64,000 bases of DNA from Pseudorhodobacter antarcticus. GTDB taxonomy: Bacteria > Pseudomonadota > Alphaproteobacteria > Rhodobacterales > Rhodobacteraceae. The notes under the pieces are model-generated. The model did not search any database. It was given only the letters and a program-made list of their open reading frames with translations, and was not told the DNA's origin. Each line of letters begins with the position of its first letter. The stretch's first letter is position 1. The position numbers and the translations under genes were made by a program. Shown one piece after another: positions 28,697 through 38,929 of the stretch. The stretch spans positions 1 to 64,000 of the forward strand of contig NZ_FOCO01000013.1 of the NCBI RefSeq assembly GCF_900110135.1. The letters are read 5' to 3'.

Positions 28697-30136
28697 ATGA
28701 CCCCGACTGATTTTTCGACCGTCTTGCCTGAAGTCACATTGGCGCTTTGCGCAATGGCTGCTTTGCTGGGTGCGGTTTACACTGGCAAAGATGCGATGGC
28801 ATCAACCATCAATTGGGCCATGGCGAGTTTGTTTGTGGTGCTGGCCTTTTGGATTGGTGTGGGGACCAGTGGCGAACGGGTCGCTTTCGGCGGCATGTTT
28901 AATGATGATCCCTTTGCGCGGTTCGCAAAAGTAACGATTTTGCTGTCGGCGGCCGCGGTTTTGGTTATCAGCCACGACTTTATGCTCAAGCGCGGACTGC
29001 TCCGATTTGAATATCCCATCCTTGTTGCACTGGCCGTGCTGGGCATGATGTTCATGGTGTCTGCGGGTGATTTGATTGCACTTTACATGGGCTTGGAACT
29101 TCAATCGCTTGCGCTCTATGTTGTTGCCAGTTTGCGGCGCGACAGCGTTAAATCGTCAGAGGCGGGCTTGAAGTATTTCGTGCTTGGGTCCTTGTCGTCA
29201 GGTATTCTGCTGTATGGCGCGTCTTTGACATATGGCTATTCTGGCACGACCAATTTTGCGGGGATCATGTCAACCTTGGGCCAGGATGAGGTTCCGTTGG
29301 GGTTGCTGTTTGGCTTGATGTTCTTGATCACGGGGCTCGCATTCAAAGTTTCGGCAGTGCCGTTTCACATGTGGACCCCTGATGTCTACGAAGGTTCTCC
29401 CACGCCCGTGACGGCGTTCTTTGCCACGGCGCCAAAAGTTGCCGCGATGGCGTTGTTGGCGCGTTTGATGTATGACGCGTTCGGAACGATCCCCGATCAA
29501 TGGGGACAGGTTATTGCGTTATTGGCCGTGTTGTCGATGTTTCTGGGGGCGATTGCGGCGATCGGGCAGCGCGATATCAAGCGTCTTATGGCGTATTCGT
29601 CGATCGCTCACATGGGTTTTGCGCTAATTGGGTTGGCCTCTGGTACTGTGTTTGGTGTACAGGCGATGCTGATTTATATGGCGATTTATGTCAGCATGAA
29701 CATCGGCACCTTTGCATTCATCCTATCGATGGAGCGCGACGGTGTTGCCGTAACCAGCATAGACAGTCTGAACATGCTGTCGAAAAAAGCACCCGTACAA
29801 GCTTTTGCCATGTTGGTTTTGCTGTTTAGTCTTGCGGGCGTGCCGCCAATGCTTGGCTTTTTTGGCAAATTTTATGTTTTGCAGTCTGCAGTCGCCGCAG
29901 ATATGGCTTGGCTCGCCCTTGCGGGTGCTGTTGCCTCTGTGATTGGTGCCTTTTACTATCTTCGCATCGTTTTTTACATGTATTTTGGCAAAGACGGTGG
30001 CGGCATTGATGCGCGCATGGGCGCCGTTCAGTGGACTGCGTTGATGGGGTCTGCCGCAATCATGGTCTTTGGAATTGTGAACCTGTTCGGGATTGAAGGC
30101 ATTGCCTTGGTTGCGGCGCAAACGCTTGTCCGCTGA
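28697..30136 (+). CDS. nuoN: NADH-quinone oxidoreductase subunit N
   Basis: Third antiporter-like subunit, 479 residues. Seen: [19 protein letters not shown] (membrane Glu), [25 protein letters not shown] and [25 protein letters not shown] 28697 is chosen over the upstream frame start in nuoM. Last nuo gene. Its 3' end is probably overlapped by birA, so birA-coaX-rnj are likely expressed with the operon. Confidence 0.95.
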   Translation: MTPTDFSTVLPEVTLALCAMAALLGAVYTGKDAMASTINWAMASLFVVLAFWIGVGTSGERVAFGGMFNDDPFARFAKVTILLSAAAVLVISHDFMLKRGLLRFEYPILVALAVLGMMFMVSAGDLIALYMGLELQSLALYVVASLRRDSVKSSEAGLKYFVLGSLSSGILLYGASLTYGYSGTTNFAGIMSTLGQDEVPLGLLFGLMFLITGLAFKVSAVPFHMWTPDVYEGSPTPVTAFFATAPKVAAMALLARLMYDAFGTIPDQWGQVIALLAVLSMFLGAIAAIGQRDIKRLMAYSSIAHMGFALIGLASGTVFGVQAMLIYMAIYVSMNIGTFAFILSMERDGVAVTSIDSLNMLSKKAPVQAFAMLVLLFSLAGVPPMLGFFGKFYVLQSAVAADMAWLALAGAVASVIGAFYYLRIVFYMYFGKDGGGIDARMGAVQWTALMGSAAIMVFGIVNLFGIEGIALVAAQTLVR

Positions 30137-30884
30137 CCTGCCACCGTGCTGGCCGCAAGGCGTGGCACGGGTTTTGCTGGATACTGTGAACAGCACAAAC
30201 GCTTATGCGGCTTTGCTTTCCCCAAATGTGCCGACTTGGATCCTTGCGGCGGAACAATCTGGCGGTCGGGGGCGGCGTGGTCGACCATGGCTCAGTCCGC
30301 GTGGAAATTTCTATGCAACTTTGGCCCTTCAGCCGATTGAGACGCCGGACCTTGTCGCGTTACGGTCTTTCGCTGCGGCCTTGGCCCTGCGTGATGCGTG
30401 CATAGCTGTAACAGGGTTGACGGTGGGTTTTGCGTTGAAATGGCCGAATGATGTGCTTTTGAACGGTGGTAAGCTTGCCGGGATTTTGCTGGAAAGCACT
30501 GGGGCAGGGCAGCGGATCACCCAATTGTCCATTGGTATTGGTGTGAACCTTATAGCCGCCCCAAACGCCGATGAAGTGGAACAAGGGGCGGTTGTTCCTG
30601 TGTCGCTTTTATCCGAAACTGGTATCAGGGTTACCCCAGAAGCGTTTTTGACAGCACTCGCCAATGCGTATGAAAAGTGGGAAGCCGTTTATGCGGCGAA
30701 AGGTTTTGCCCCTTTGCGCTCTGAGTGGTTGTTGCACGCTGCAAAACTGGGTGAAACGATCACTGCCCGTATTGGTGACACGTCTGATGTTGGTGTTTTT
30801 CAAACAATTGATGAAACAGGCGCGTTGATCCTGCAAACCTTGCAGGGCCGTCGTGCCATTCCTGCAGCTGAAATTTTCTTTTGA
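30126..30884 (+). CDS. birA: Biotin--[acetyl-CoA-carboxylase] ligase
   Basis: Activates biotin to biotinyl-AMP and attaches it to the AMKM lysine of carboxylases, here including MccA. About 252 residues, single catalytic domain without the N-terminal HTH of repressor-type BirA, so not expected to regulate transcription. Seen: [10 protein letters not shown], the biotin loop [21 protein letters not shown], and [21 protein letters not shown]. No ATG is well placed: TTG 30126 overlaps the end of nuoN and keeps the conserved start around [13 protein letters not shown] 30093 and GTG 30162 are alternatives, so the start is uncertain. Confidence 0.88.
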   Translation: MSADLPPCWPQGVARVLLDTVNSTNAYAALLSPNVPTWILAAEQSGGRGRRGRPWLSPRGNFYATLALQPIETPDLVALRSFAAALALRDACIAVTGLTVGFALKWPNDVLLNGGKLAGILLESTGAGQRITQLSIGIGVNLIAAPNADEVEQGAVVPVSLLSETGIRVTPEAFLTALANAYEKWEAVYAAKGFAPLRSEWLLHAAKLGETITARIGDTSDVGVFQTIDETGALILQTLQGRRAIPAAEIFF

Positions 30885-30901
30885 CCGGAAAGGCTATTCC
30901 T

Positions 30902-31681
30902 ATGCTTTTGGCCATAGATTGCGGCAACACGAACACCGTGTTCTCTATTTGGAACGGAAAGACTTTTATCGCGACGTGGCGGTGTTCAACCGATCACAAA
31001 CGTACCGCTGATGAATATTTTGTATGGCTCAGTACATTGATGTCATTGAATAAAGTAGAGGCGGTGATCACCAGCGCGATCATTTCCTCTACCGTGCCGC
31101 GCGTCGTCTTTAACCTGCGTGTTTTGACAGACCGTTATTTCAATTGTCGGCCATTGGTCGTTGGCAAACCGGAATGTGCGCTGCCCGTGCCACCTCGGGT
31201 GGATCAAGGGACGACCGTTGGATCAGATCGTTTGGTAAATACTGTGGCGGGCTTTGATCGGCACGGCGGTGATCTGATCGTGGTTGATTTTGGCACAGCA
31301 ACCACCTTTGACGTGGTGGATCAAGATGGTGCCTATATCGGTGGCGTGATTGCCCCTGGCGTGAACCTTAGCCTGCAAGCGTTGTCTATGGCCGCCGCTG
31401 CCCTTCCGCATGTTGATGTTAGTCATCCAACAACCGCAATTGGAAAGAATACGGTGGCCTGTATGCAGTCAGGGGTGTATTGGGGCTACATTGGCCTTGT
31501 CGAGGGTATTTGTCGCCAAATCCGTTTGGAGCATCCGCGCCCGATGAAAGTTATTGCCACCGGGGGGCTTGCCCCGTTGTTCCAACAGGGAACCGAAATT
31601 TTTGACGCAATCGAGGACGATCTGACCATGCGTGGTCTTGTCCTTATCAACGAACTGAACAAGGAACGGGAAACCGCATGA
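30902..31681 (+). CDS. coaX: Type III pantothenate kinase
   Basis: First step of coenzyme A synthesis: phosphorylates pantothenate. ASKHA-fold enzyme of 259 residues with AIDCGNTNTVFSIW at the N terminus (phosphate loop), PPRVDQGTTVGSDRL and VVDFGTATTFDVVD. ATG 30902 has GGAAAGG about eight bases ahead and lies 17 bases after birA; the frame upstream to 30881 is rejected. The stop overlaps the RNase J start (ATGA). Confidence 0.94.
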   Translation: MLLAIDCGNTNTVFSIWNGKTFIATWRCSTDHKRTADEYFVWLSTLMSLNKVEAVITSAIISSTVPRVVFNLRVLTDRYFNCRPLVVGKPECALPVPPRVDQGTTVGSDRLVNTVAGFDRHGGDLIVVDFGTATTFDVVDQDGAYIGGVIAPGVNLSLQALSMAAAALPHVDVSHPTTAIGKNTVACMQSGVYWGYIGLVEGICRQIRLEHPRPMKVIATGGLAPLFQQGTEIFDAIEDDLTMRGLVLINELNKERETA

Positions 31682-33354
31682 AAGCGAACCGGCTAATCTA
31701 TCTCCCCCTCGGTGGCGCGGGGGAGATTGGGATGAACGCATATGTCTATGGCTACGGGCCAGAAGATAAAGAACGGCTTATCTTGGTCGATCTGGGCGTG
31801 ACTTTCCCCGATATGGACACCACCCCCGGCGTTGACCTAATCATGCCCGATATTTCGTGGCTTGAAGCCCGCAAAGACCGGCTTGAGGCGATTTTCATCA
31901 CCCATGCCCACGAAGACCACATTGGGGCCGTTGCCCATTACTGGTCGCGCTTCAAATGCCCAGTTTACGCGCGGCGTTTTACCGCGACCATTGGGCGACT
32001 GAAGTTTGATGAACATGGCCACCCAAAAGACGCTATCACCGTGGTCGAGGCTCGGCCGGATGTGGTCAAGGCGGGGCCGTTTGACGTGCAGTTCGTGCCG
32101 GTCAGCCATTCGGTTCCCGAAAGCTCTGCATTGATCATCGACACTGAGGCGGGGCGGATTGTTCATTCTGGCGACTTCAAACTGGATGCGTCGCCGCTGG
32201 TTGGTGAAGCGTGGGACCCAGATATGTTCCAAGCGATTGCGCGTGAACGGCCTGTCAAAGCGCTGATGTGCGACAGTACTAACGTGTTTTCGCTACATGC
32301 GGGACGTTCGGAATCCACCCTGCGTGAACCGTTGCGCGATTTGATAAAATCCCAGCGCGGTATGGTTGTGGCGACCACTTTTGCGTCCAACGTGGCGCGC
32401 TTGAAATCGCTGGCCGAGGCAGCGGTGGCTGCAGATCGCACCGTGTGCCTTTTGGGGCGTGCGATGCGCCGTATGGTAACGGCCGCAGAACAATCCGGCG
32501 TGCTGAAGGACTTCCCAAAAACTGTTTCCCCTGAGGAAGCGCAGGATATTCCACGCGGCAACTTGATGCTTATTGTGACTGGGTCACAGGGGGAGCGCCG
32601 CGCTGCCTCGGCGCAGCTTTCCCGCGGCAAGTATCTGGGGCTGGAGATGAAAGAGGGTGATACATTTCTGTTCTCCTCCAAAACCATTCCGGGGAATGAG
32701 CGCGGTGTCATTTCGATCATGAATGCGTTTTCTGAAATGGGCGTCAATATTGTCGATGACAGCGGCGGGTTGTACCATGTGTCGGGTCATGCAAATCGCC
32801 CTGATCTGGAAACCGTCCATCGCGTACTGAACCCAGAAATCGTTATTCCAATGCACGGTGAACACCGTCATCTGCGCGAACACGCACGAATTGCAATGGC
32901 AGCCGGGCGCGTGTCGGATGTCGTCACTAACGGGATGATGATTGACCTTACGGGTGATCAGCCTGAAGTTGCCGAATACATCGAAACTGGACGCACCTAT
33001 TTGGATGGATCCGTTATGATCGGGTCGCGTGATGGCGTTGTGCGTGACCGGATTCGCATGGTCCTGAACGGGCAGGTCATGGTCACCTTGCTGCTGGATG
33101 AGGCAGACGAACCTTTGGGCGATGCGTGGGTTGAGGTCAAAGGCCTGCCCGAGAAGGGCCGTACCGGAGCCGTTCTGGCCGAGACGCTGGAAGCAGATTT
33201 GACCGAGTTTGTGGATCGTGCGGGTAAAAAAGTTCTGAAAGATGATGCCAAACTGGATGAGGCGGTTCGCCGCGTTGTGCGTCAGATTTGCATGGAAGAA
33301 ATCGGCAAGAAACCTGAAGTGACTGTTGTGGTTAGCCGTCTAACCGACGGTTGA
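31678..33354 (+). CDS. rnj: Ribonuclease J
   Basis: Metallo-beta-lactamase/beta-CASP ribonuclease with 5'-exo and endonuclease activity in RNA processing. 558 residues. The zinc motif HAHEDH is at 76-81, with VSHSVPESS, VHSGDFKLD, the SGHANRPDL helix and PMHGEHRHL later. The beta-CASP insert (about 210-360) and a C-terminal dimerisation domain follow. Last gene of the nuo-birA-coaX-rnj run, ending 18 bases before a strong terminator. Confidence 0.94.
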   Translation: MKANRLIYLPLGGAGEIGMNAYVYGYGPEDKERLILVDLGVTFPDMDTTPGVDLIMPDISWLEARKDRLEAIFITHAHEDHIGAVAHYWSRFKCPVYARRFTATIGRLKFDEHGHPKDAITVVEARPDVVKAGPFDVQFVPVSHSVPESSALIIDTEAGRIVHSGDFKLDASPLVGEAWDPDMFQAIARERPVKALMCDSTNVFSLHAGRSESTLREPLRDLIKSQRGMVVATTFASNVARLKSLAEAAVAADRTVCLLGRAMRRMVTAAEQSGVLKDFPKTVSPEEAQDIPRGNLMLIVTGSQGERRAASAQLSRGKYLGLEMKEGDTFLFSSKTIPGNERGVISIMNAFSEMGVNIVDDSGGLYHVSGHANRPDLETVHRVLNPEIVIPMHGEHRHLREHARIAMAAGRVSDVVTNGMMIDLTGDQPEVAEYIETGRTYLDGSVMIGSRDGVVRDRIRMVLNGQVMVTLLLDEADEPLGDAWVEVKGLPEKGRTGAVLAETLEADLTEFVDRAGKKVLKDDAKLDEAVRRVVRQICMEEIGKKPEVTVVVSRLTDG

Positions 33355-33371
33355 TTTTCGTCAGAATATTA

Positions 33372-33403
33372 AAAAGCGCGCAAGGGAAACCTTGCGCGCT
33401 TTT
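33372..33403. terminator. Bidirectional intrinsic terminator between rnj and the helicase gene
   Basis: A perfect 14-base stem (AAAAGCGCGCAAGG with its reverse complement) closes on a GAAA tetraloop, with A and T runs on the outer flanks. It lies between the 3' ends of the convergent rnj (+) and DEAD-box helicase (-) genes, so it can stop transcription from both sides. Confidence 0.9.
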
Positions 33404-33429
33404 CTTTGTCTAGATGTTAGACGGCGTTC

Positions 33430-35061
33430 TTAGCTTTCGTTTGCTGTGCCGCCGTCGCTTTCCGAATGGGGCGCCGCAAAATCATCATCCGCATCGTCGC
33501 TGGTGTTATCTTCCAGTTTGAAACTGCGCAAAATGAAATCGGGTACATGGTCACCAAGCCCAACCACGCGGTCATTGCCACTTTGCCCCCGGCGGTCGTC
33601 CCGTCGATCATCACGCCGGTCGTTGCGTGGTTCATCGCGGCGCGTTTCCGTCCGATCATTGCGGCGGTCATCGCTGCGTGGTTCCCGGCTACGTTCCCCA
33701 CGATTGCGGTCCTCACGCGGGGCAGGGATAGCCCCTGGCACAACGTCTGCAACCGTTTCGGCAACTGCAACAACAGTTTCCAACACTGGATCTGCTTCAA
33801 CCTTGTCGGCCCGTGGCGTGCGGCTGCGGTTGCGGCCACCACGCGTCCGTGCCGGCTTTTCGGTTTCTTCCTCAACTGCTTTTGCGGGGCGTTCGGCCTT
33901 TACAGCTTCAATGCCCTCAGGCAATTCGCCGCGTGGTATGGTTTTCCCTACCAAAGCTTCAATCGCTGAAAGATACTTTGCGTCTGAAGGTACCGACAGG
34001 GTAAATGCCTTGCCTTCACGCCCGGCGCGGCCCGTACGACCGATGCGGTGAACGTAATCTTCGGGGTGGCTGGGAACATCAAAGTTAAAAACATGGCTGA
34101 CCGCAGGAATATCAAGACCGCGCGCAGCCACATCGGAAGCAACAAGCAAATGCACGGAACCATCACGAAAACCGTCCAACGTGCGGGTACGCACTGACTG
34201 ATCAAGGTCACCGTGGATCGGGGATGCGTTGAACCCGTGCTGTTTCAAAGACTTGGCGACCACATCGACATCCATCTTGCGATTGCAAAAAATGATCGCG
34301 TTGGTGCAAGTCGCCCCTTCGGCGCGGATAATCGCCCGCAACACTGCCCGTTTTTCGGCAAAGCTGCGATCCTTGCGGCTTGGCGTTATCTCGATCAGCT
34401 TTTGTGTAATCGTCTCAGAAGTGGAGTTTTGGCGTGCCACCTCAATTTTTACCGCAGCCGACAAGAATGTATTGGTGATGCGCTCAATCTCGGGCGCCAT
34501 CGTGGCGGAGTAGAAAAACGTTTGTCGGGTGAATGGCGTCAAACTGAAGATTTTTTCGATATCGGGAATGAACCCCATATCCAGCATCCGGTCAGCTTCA
34601 TCAACCACCATGATCTGCACGCCTTGCAGCAGCAATTTGCCACGCTCGAAATGGTCCAGCAGGCGGCCCGGTGTTGCAATCAAAACATCAACGCCGCGAT
34701 CAATCAGCTTGTCCTGTTCGCCAAAGGCCACGCCGCCAATCAACAAAGCCTTTGTCAGCTTTGTGTGCTTTGCATAGGTTTCAAAATTCTCGGCTACTTG
34801 GGCGGCCAGTTCGCGTGTGGGGGCAAGCACCAAACTGCGGGGCATCCGCGCGCGCGCGCGGCCTTTGCCCAAAAGGGTGATCATCGGCAGCACAAAACTG
34901 GCAGTCTTGCCCGTGCCTGTCTGGGCGATGCCCAATACATCTTTGCCTTCCAGCGCATGCGGAATCGCTTGGGCCTGAATAGGTGTAGGGGTTTCGTAGC
35001 CAGCTTCGGCAACGGCTTGCAGGACGCGGGGGTCCAGCGCGAGGTCAGAAAATTTAATCAT
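33430..35061 (-). CDS. rhlE: DEAD-box ATP-dependent RNA helicase, RhlE-like
   Basis: RNA helicase of 543 residues. Motifs in order: Q-motif with TPIQAQAIP (about 26-34), Walker A AQTGTGKT (46-53), PTRELAAQV, VVDEADRMLDMGF (DEAD box), FYSATMAPE (SAT), ASDVAARGLDIP and YVHRIGRTGRAG. The C-terminal 150 residues are disordered and charged with many RR, RND and DDRR repeats, typical for RNA binding in cold-shock type helicases. Monocistronic. Exact family (RhlE against other DEAD) is judged from the tail and core, not a search. Confidence 0.92.
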   Translation of the reverse strand: MIKFSDLALDPRVLQAVAEAGYETPTPIQAQAIPHALEGKDVLGIAQTGTGKTASFVLPMITLLGKGRARARMPRSLVLAPTRELAAQVAENFETYAKHTKLTKALLIGGVAFGEQDKLIDRGVDVLIATPGRLLDHFERGKLLLQGVQIMVVDEADRMLDMGFIPDIEKIFSLTPFTRQTFFYSATMAPEIERITNTFLSAAVKIEVARQNSTSETITQKLIEITPSRKDRSFAEKRAVLRAIIRAEGATCTNAIIFCNRKMDVDVVAKSLKQHGFNASPIHGDLDQSVRTRTLDGFRDGSVHLLVASDVAARGLDIPAVSHVFNFDVPSHPEDYVHRIGRTGRAGREGKAFTLSVPSDAKYLSAIEALVGKTIPRGELPEGIEAVKAERPAKAVEEETEKPARTRGGRNRSRTPRADKVEADPVLETVVAVAETVADVVPGAIPAPREDRNRGERSREPRSDDRRNDRTETRRDEPRNDRRDDRRDDRRGQSGNDRVVGLGDHVPDFILRSFKLEDNTSDDADDDFAAPHSESDGGTANES

Positions 35062-35178
35062 GTGCGTCCTGTGAATGCGGTATCGGACCGCAATAATGGG
35101 ATGGGACGCTAGATTTCCGGGCGCCCCGGCGTCAATGCCCTTGGGGCTATTCGGGCGTAGCCTTTCTTTGGCCTCACG

Positions 35179-36324
35179 TCAAGTTGTAGCGTGGTCTGAT
35201 GGCGTTGGTTGTTTTGGCGCGGCTTTCTTGGATACAGAACCGGCCGTGGCTGTCATTGAGGCAGGCTTGCGTGCTTTGCCTGTTTTTGATGTAGTTTTGG
35301 TGTCATCAAGTGTTTCTGACGCAGTGTCACGCGGGGTTTTTGTGTAATCGACGGCATTGGGATTTGCTTTGCAAAACGCCCGAAACGCGCGAATCTGCGG
35401 TTCTTGCAGCATCGTGTAATAACGGGCCAGATGTGTGAAGATCGCCGTCTCGCGCAGCTTCATCAATTTGCCGCCTGATGCGTCATCCAGCACCGCCATG
35501 CGCACTTTGATCCGGGCTTGAAAGGGTTGCATGCTGTCATCAATGGCAAAGTTTTTATTGCGCATCCGCCAATATCGATGGCCGATCGTGCGATTGGCCT
35601 GATGCGCCGATCCGCGCGCCGATTTCAACATAAAGCTGCACAGATCACGCACAATGTAGTGGTTGACTTGGGCAAATTCACAGCCGCCAGGATCTGTTGA
35701 GTTAAAGTTTTTCAATAAGTATTGCTCAGGCGCAAGACCGCTGCCATTGGTGTATCGAATTTTATCCTCTGCAATCAATGCTTTGTTGGGTTTATGGATG
35801 CCGGGGCGGTTAAACAAGGTGGGCCGGAACATGCATTTGAACGCCCCAAAATTATCCACCTCCCCAAGCTGATAATTGGCCATTTTGAAGCGATCTGTCA
35901 CCAACTCCTCGGTCATCACCTCATAGCCGGAATTGCCAAAAATGCGCCAATTCAGATGCAAGCAATCACTTTCGGGCAGCACTTTCATGAGATCAGACAG
36001 CATGCCATCCCCGGTTTTGATCAACAGAAATTCATCCATATCCAAGGCCATAGCCCAGTCTGCTTGCTGATAAGCGGGAAGGGCCGCGGCGCGTGTATAA
36101 GCGCGGACCTGATGCATACCAACGTCGGCGCGGTTGTAAAAATACTGAATCGCGCCAAGGTCACGCAAGGCGGCCAAGGTTTCATGCGTCAAATCATCGC
36201 TGTCATTTTGATACACCACGATGTCGGTGAAGCCGATTTCTTGATGATATGCGACCCATTCGAGAAAATACGGGGCCTCATTTTTGGCTGTTGTCACCAA
36301 AAAAGCTTTTGGGGCGGGTATCAT
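35179..36324 (-). CDS. Family 2-type glycosyltransferase
   Basis: About 381 residues. The start FLVTTAKNEAPYFLEWVAYH and the DMDEF motif at about 95-99 match GT-A fold transferases of the Glyco_tranf_2_4 type (near GT92), where the Asp residues bind a metal and the nucleotide sugar. GNSGYE and GGCEFAQVNHYIVRDL follow. The last 50 residues are Lys/Thr/Ala-rich and disordered. ATG 36324 follows AAAGGAAAGAG and overlaps the upstream gene stop; GTG 36327 is the alternative. Translationally coupled to the unrecognised 256-residue gene. Acceptor unknown; surface polysaccharide is likely. Confidence 0.82.
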   Translation of the reverse strand: MIPAPKAFLVTTAKNEAPYFLEWVAYHQEIGFTDIVVYQNDSDDLTHETLAALRDLGAIQYFYNRADVGMHQVRAYTRAAALPAYQQADWAMALDMDEFLLIKTGDGMLSDLMKVLPESDCLHLNWRIFGNSGYEVMTEELVTDRFKMANYQLGEVDNFGAFKCMFRPTLFNRPGIHKPNKALIAEDKIRYTNGSGLAPEQYLLKNFNSTDPGGCEFAQVNHYIVRDLCSFMLKSARGSAHQANRTIGHRYWRMRNKNFAIDDSMQPFQARIKVRMAVLDDASGGKLMKLRETAIFTHLARYYTMLQEPQIRAFRAFCKANPNAVDYTKTPRDTASETLDDTKTTSKTGKARKPASMTATAGSVSKKAAPKQPTPSDHATT

Positions 36325-37094
36325 CACTCTTTCCTTTCGTCTTTTGTGCGTGCGGCGATCCGCGCTTGCTTTTTTGTGCGCATGGCGTTGATCCGGCGAA
36401 AGATGCCGCCTTGGTCGCTGTTCAGACGGTCTAGCAAAGCGCAGGCCAAGGCACCCATAACCCTCTCATCTGTTGCGCGTTGCCACAAAGGCGCCAACAG
36501 GTTGATATCAAGCCCGCCGGATGCCAGTGAAAAAGGGCTCATGCCCAAAGGCAGTTCCGCCTCAACCCGCCGCAGGCCAAACGCATCGTCGGGTGTTTTG
36601 CCAGAATGGAGGCGCTCAAACTCATATAACTTCATCATCGAAAACAGCATACCCAACTCGCGCCCAAGCGATTTTTCGCTTTCGGTTTTACCATATTCGC
36701 CAAAAGTGATTGCGGCAGAGATCAGCCAGCGGGTGTTCAGCGTGCCCAAAAGATAGTCGCAGTGATCCACCCAGATCTTGTAAAACAAATCTGGCGTATG
36801 TGCTGGAAAACTGCGTTTACGCAAATGCGATACCGTCATGCCATGCAATAAAACAAGTTCTGACTGTCCAGCCAACTCGCGCCGCAATTCATGTTCTTTG
36901 GCGCGATGCCGGCTGGCATTGTCGGGCAATGGGTTCGGGGGATCAGCCAAGTTTTTGGTGGTCAGGGCCGCAAGATCTGTGTCCAATCCAGCGAGGTTTT
37001 CACCTTTTGAAAATCCCAATGGCGCACGCCTCTTTTCCCAATGCGTGATCAGGCTGTCGGGGGCGTTGGAATAAGTTGGCCCGGTCAAAGTCAT
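36324..37094 (-). CDS. Conserved-looking protein of unknown function, coupled to glycosyltransferase
   Basis: 256 residues, not recognised. Soluble, without signal peptide or membrane segment, mostly helical and charged. Notable stretches are FYKIWVDHCDYLLGTLNTRWLISAA (about 107-131) and a basic C-terminal helix (RRINAMRTKKQARIAART). Its stop codon overlaps the glycosyltransferase start, so the two form a two-gene operon. It may be a partner or regulator of that transferase; nothing in sequence proves it. Confidence 0.6.
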   Translation of the reverse strand: MTLTGPTYSNAPDSLITHWEKRRAPLGFSKGENLAGLDTDLAALTTKNLADPPNPLPDNASRHRAKEHELRRELAGQSELVLLHGMTVSHLRKRSFPAHTPDLFYKIWVDHCDYLLGTLNTRWLISAAITFGEYGKTESEKSLGRELGMLFSMMKLYEFERLHSGKTPDDAFGLRRVEAELPLGMSPFSLASGGLDINLLAPLWQRATDERVMGALACALLDRLNSDQGGIFRRINAMRTKKQARIAARTKDERKE

Positions 37095-37285
37095 GCCCTT
37101 TTATTGCTGTTTGGCAGTCCCCTGACGCACCAAAATAGCGTTATCTGACAACACCATGCGCGCAGGTTCTGCCGCAATCGCTATGTTATCCTCTGACACA
37201 AGATGTGGTTCAAGTTCCCAACTGTCTATGAAAAGGAAACAATTGGCTGGAATATTGAGGGGGCCGTGACCCTAAGATCACGGCT

Positions 37286-38884
37286 TTAAACCATCATTTC
37301 CTTGGTCGCGGTCAGTTTTAATTCTGGATAATCCCGGATGATCCGATCAATATCCCACTGAAGGCGGGTCAAAAACACCGTGTCGCCATCGCTGTCTTGT
37401 GCGATGTGGCCTTTGTTGACGGACATGAATTTCTCCATTTCCGCCTTTGGCCCCCGCACCCACCGGGCAGACGTGAACTGAGACGGCTCAAACCGAACAG
37501 GTAGGGAATATTCCTGCTCGATCCGGCTGGCCAAAACGTCAAACTGCAATGCCCCCACCACGCCAACGATATAGCCAGAGCCAATTGCAGGTTTGAACAC
37601 TTTGGCAGCGCCCTCCTCGGCAAATTGCAATAGCGCCTTTTCCAAATGCTTGGCCTTCATAGGATCGCCTGCGCGCACCCCTTGCAACAGCTCGGGTGCG
37701 AATGATGGTATTCCAGTGAATCGCAGCGCCTCGCCTTGGGTCAAGGCGTCACCGATGCGCAACTGGCCGTGGTTTGGGATGCCAATGATATCCCCGGCCC
37801 AAGCTTCCTCCGCCAATTCGCGGTCAGCGGCCAAAAACAGCACGGGGTTGCTTATGGCCATAATTTTTTTGCTGCGCACATGGTGCAGCTTCATGCCCCG
37901 TTCAAAATGACCAGATGCAAGGCGCACAAAGGCCACACGGTCGCGGTGCTTTGGGTCCATATTGGCCTGCACCTTGAACACAACACCCGTGACCGCTGTT
38001 TCTTCGGGTGCGACCTTGCGTTCGGCGGTCGGCTGGGGTTGGGGTTCTGGCCCAAACTTGCCGATCCCATCCATCAATTCTTTAACACCGAAGGAGTTGA
38101 TTGCAGATCCGAACCAAATCGGAGTCATGGACCCATTCAGCAACGCCTCGCGGTTCAAGGGCGGTAGCAATTCACGCGCCATCTCCAACTCCTCACGCAG
38201 CTTTGCGAGCATTGCGGCGGGAATATGTTGGGCTAGTTTGGGATCACCAAGGCCCTTAATCTCGATGGTTTCTACGACGCGGTTACGGTCCGCGCGGTCC
38301 ATCAATTCAAGGCGGTCATTCAGAATATCATAGCACCCCAAGAAATCGCGGCCTGACCCAATTGGCCAACTTGCGGGGCTCACATCAATCGCCAGATTCT
38401 CTTGAATCTCATCAATAATTTCAAAGGTATCGCGGGCTTCGCGGTCCATCTTATTGCAAAATGTCAAGATTGGCAGGTCGCGCAGGCGACACACCTCAAA
38501 CAGTTTGCGTGTCTGGCTTTCTACGCCTTTGGCCCCGTCGATGACCATAACGGCTGCGTCTACGGCTGTCAGGGTGCGATAGGTATCTTCGGAGAAATCA
38601 GAGTGACCGGGCGTGTCCACCAAGTTGAACCGAAATTCCTTGAAATCAAATGACATAGCAGAGGCGGAAACCGAAATTCCGCGTTCCTGTTCCATCTTAA
38701 TAAAATCTGACCGGGTGCGCCGTGCTTCACCTTTGGCGCGCACTTGCCCAGCCATTTGAATAGCCCCGCCAAACAGCAAGAACTTTTCGGTCAACGTGGT
38801 TTTGCCAGCGTCCGGGTGTGCGATGATCGCAAAGGTCCGACGTCGGGCGATTTCGGGCGGAAGGGGGGGGCGGTTGTCCAGCAT
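37286..38884 (-). CDS. prfC: Peptide chain release factor 3
   Basis: GTPase that recycles RF1/RF2 from the ribosome after termination. 532 residues from ATG 38884. G1 motif AHPDAGKTTLTEK is at about 20-32; switch II DTPGHSDFSEDTYR, NKMDREARD and the RF3 C-terminal domains follow. The N-terminal extension of the open frame to 38929 is not family-like. Its 3' end is followed by a small inverted repeat (CCGTGA/TCACGG near 37265-37284) without a good T-run. Confidence 0.94.
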   Translation of the reverse strand: MLDNRPPLPPEIARRRTFAIIAHPDAGKTTLTEKFLLFGGAIQMAGQVRAKGEARRTRSDFIKMEQERGISVSASAMSFDFKEFRFNLVDTPGHSDFSEDTYRTLTAVDAAVMVIDGAKGVESQTRKLFEVCRLRDLPILTFCNKMDREARDTFEIIDEIQENLAIDVSPASWPIGSGRDFLGCYDILNDRLELMDRADRNRVVETIEIKGLGDPKLAQHIPAAMLAKLREELEMARELLPPLNREALLNGSMTPIWFGSAINSFGVKELMDGIGKFGPEPQPQPTAERKVAPEETAVTGVVFKVQANMDPKHRDRVAFVRLASGHFERGMKLHHVRSKKIMAISNPVLFLAADRELAEEAWAGDIIGIPNHGQLRIGDALTQGEALRFTGIPSFAPELLQGVRAGDPMKAKHLEKALLQFAEEGAAKVFKPAIGSGYIVGVVGALQFDVLASRIEQEYSLPVRFEPSQFTSARWVRGPKAEMEKFMSVNKGHIAQDSDGDTVFLTRLQWDIDRIIRDYPELKLTATKEMMV

Positions 38885-38929
38885 TACTGCCACATATCCG
38901 CTATTTATACAGTTCGCAACGGGTGCCAA

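Noticed and set aside
34213-35112. Plus-strand open frame of about 299 codons
   Set aside because: It lies antisense to the DEAD-box helicase gene, whose motifs are clear. The plus-strand translation is low-information and matches nothing.
35722-36756. Plus-strand open frame of about 344 codons
   Set aside because: Antisense to the glycosyltransferase and its partner; no recognisable domain and no matching codon pattern.
37264-37285. Small inverted repeat (CCGTGA/TCACGG) after prfC
   Set aside because: Stem is short and no T-run follows on the minus strand, so a terminator call is not supported.
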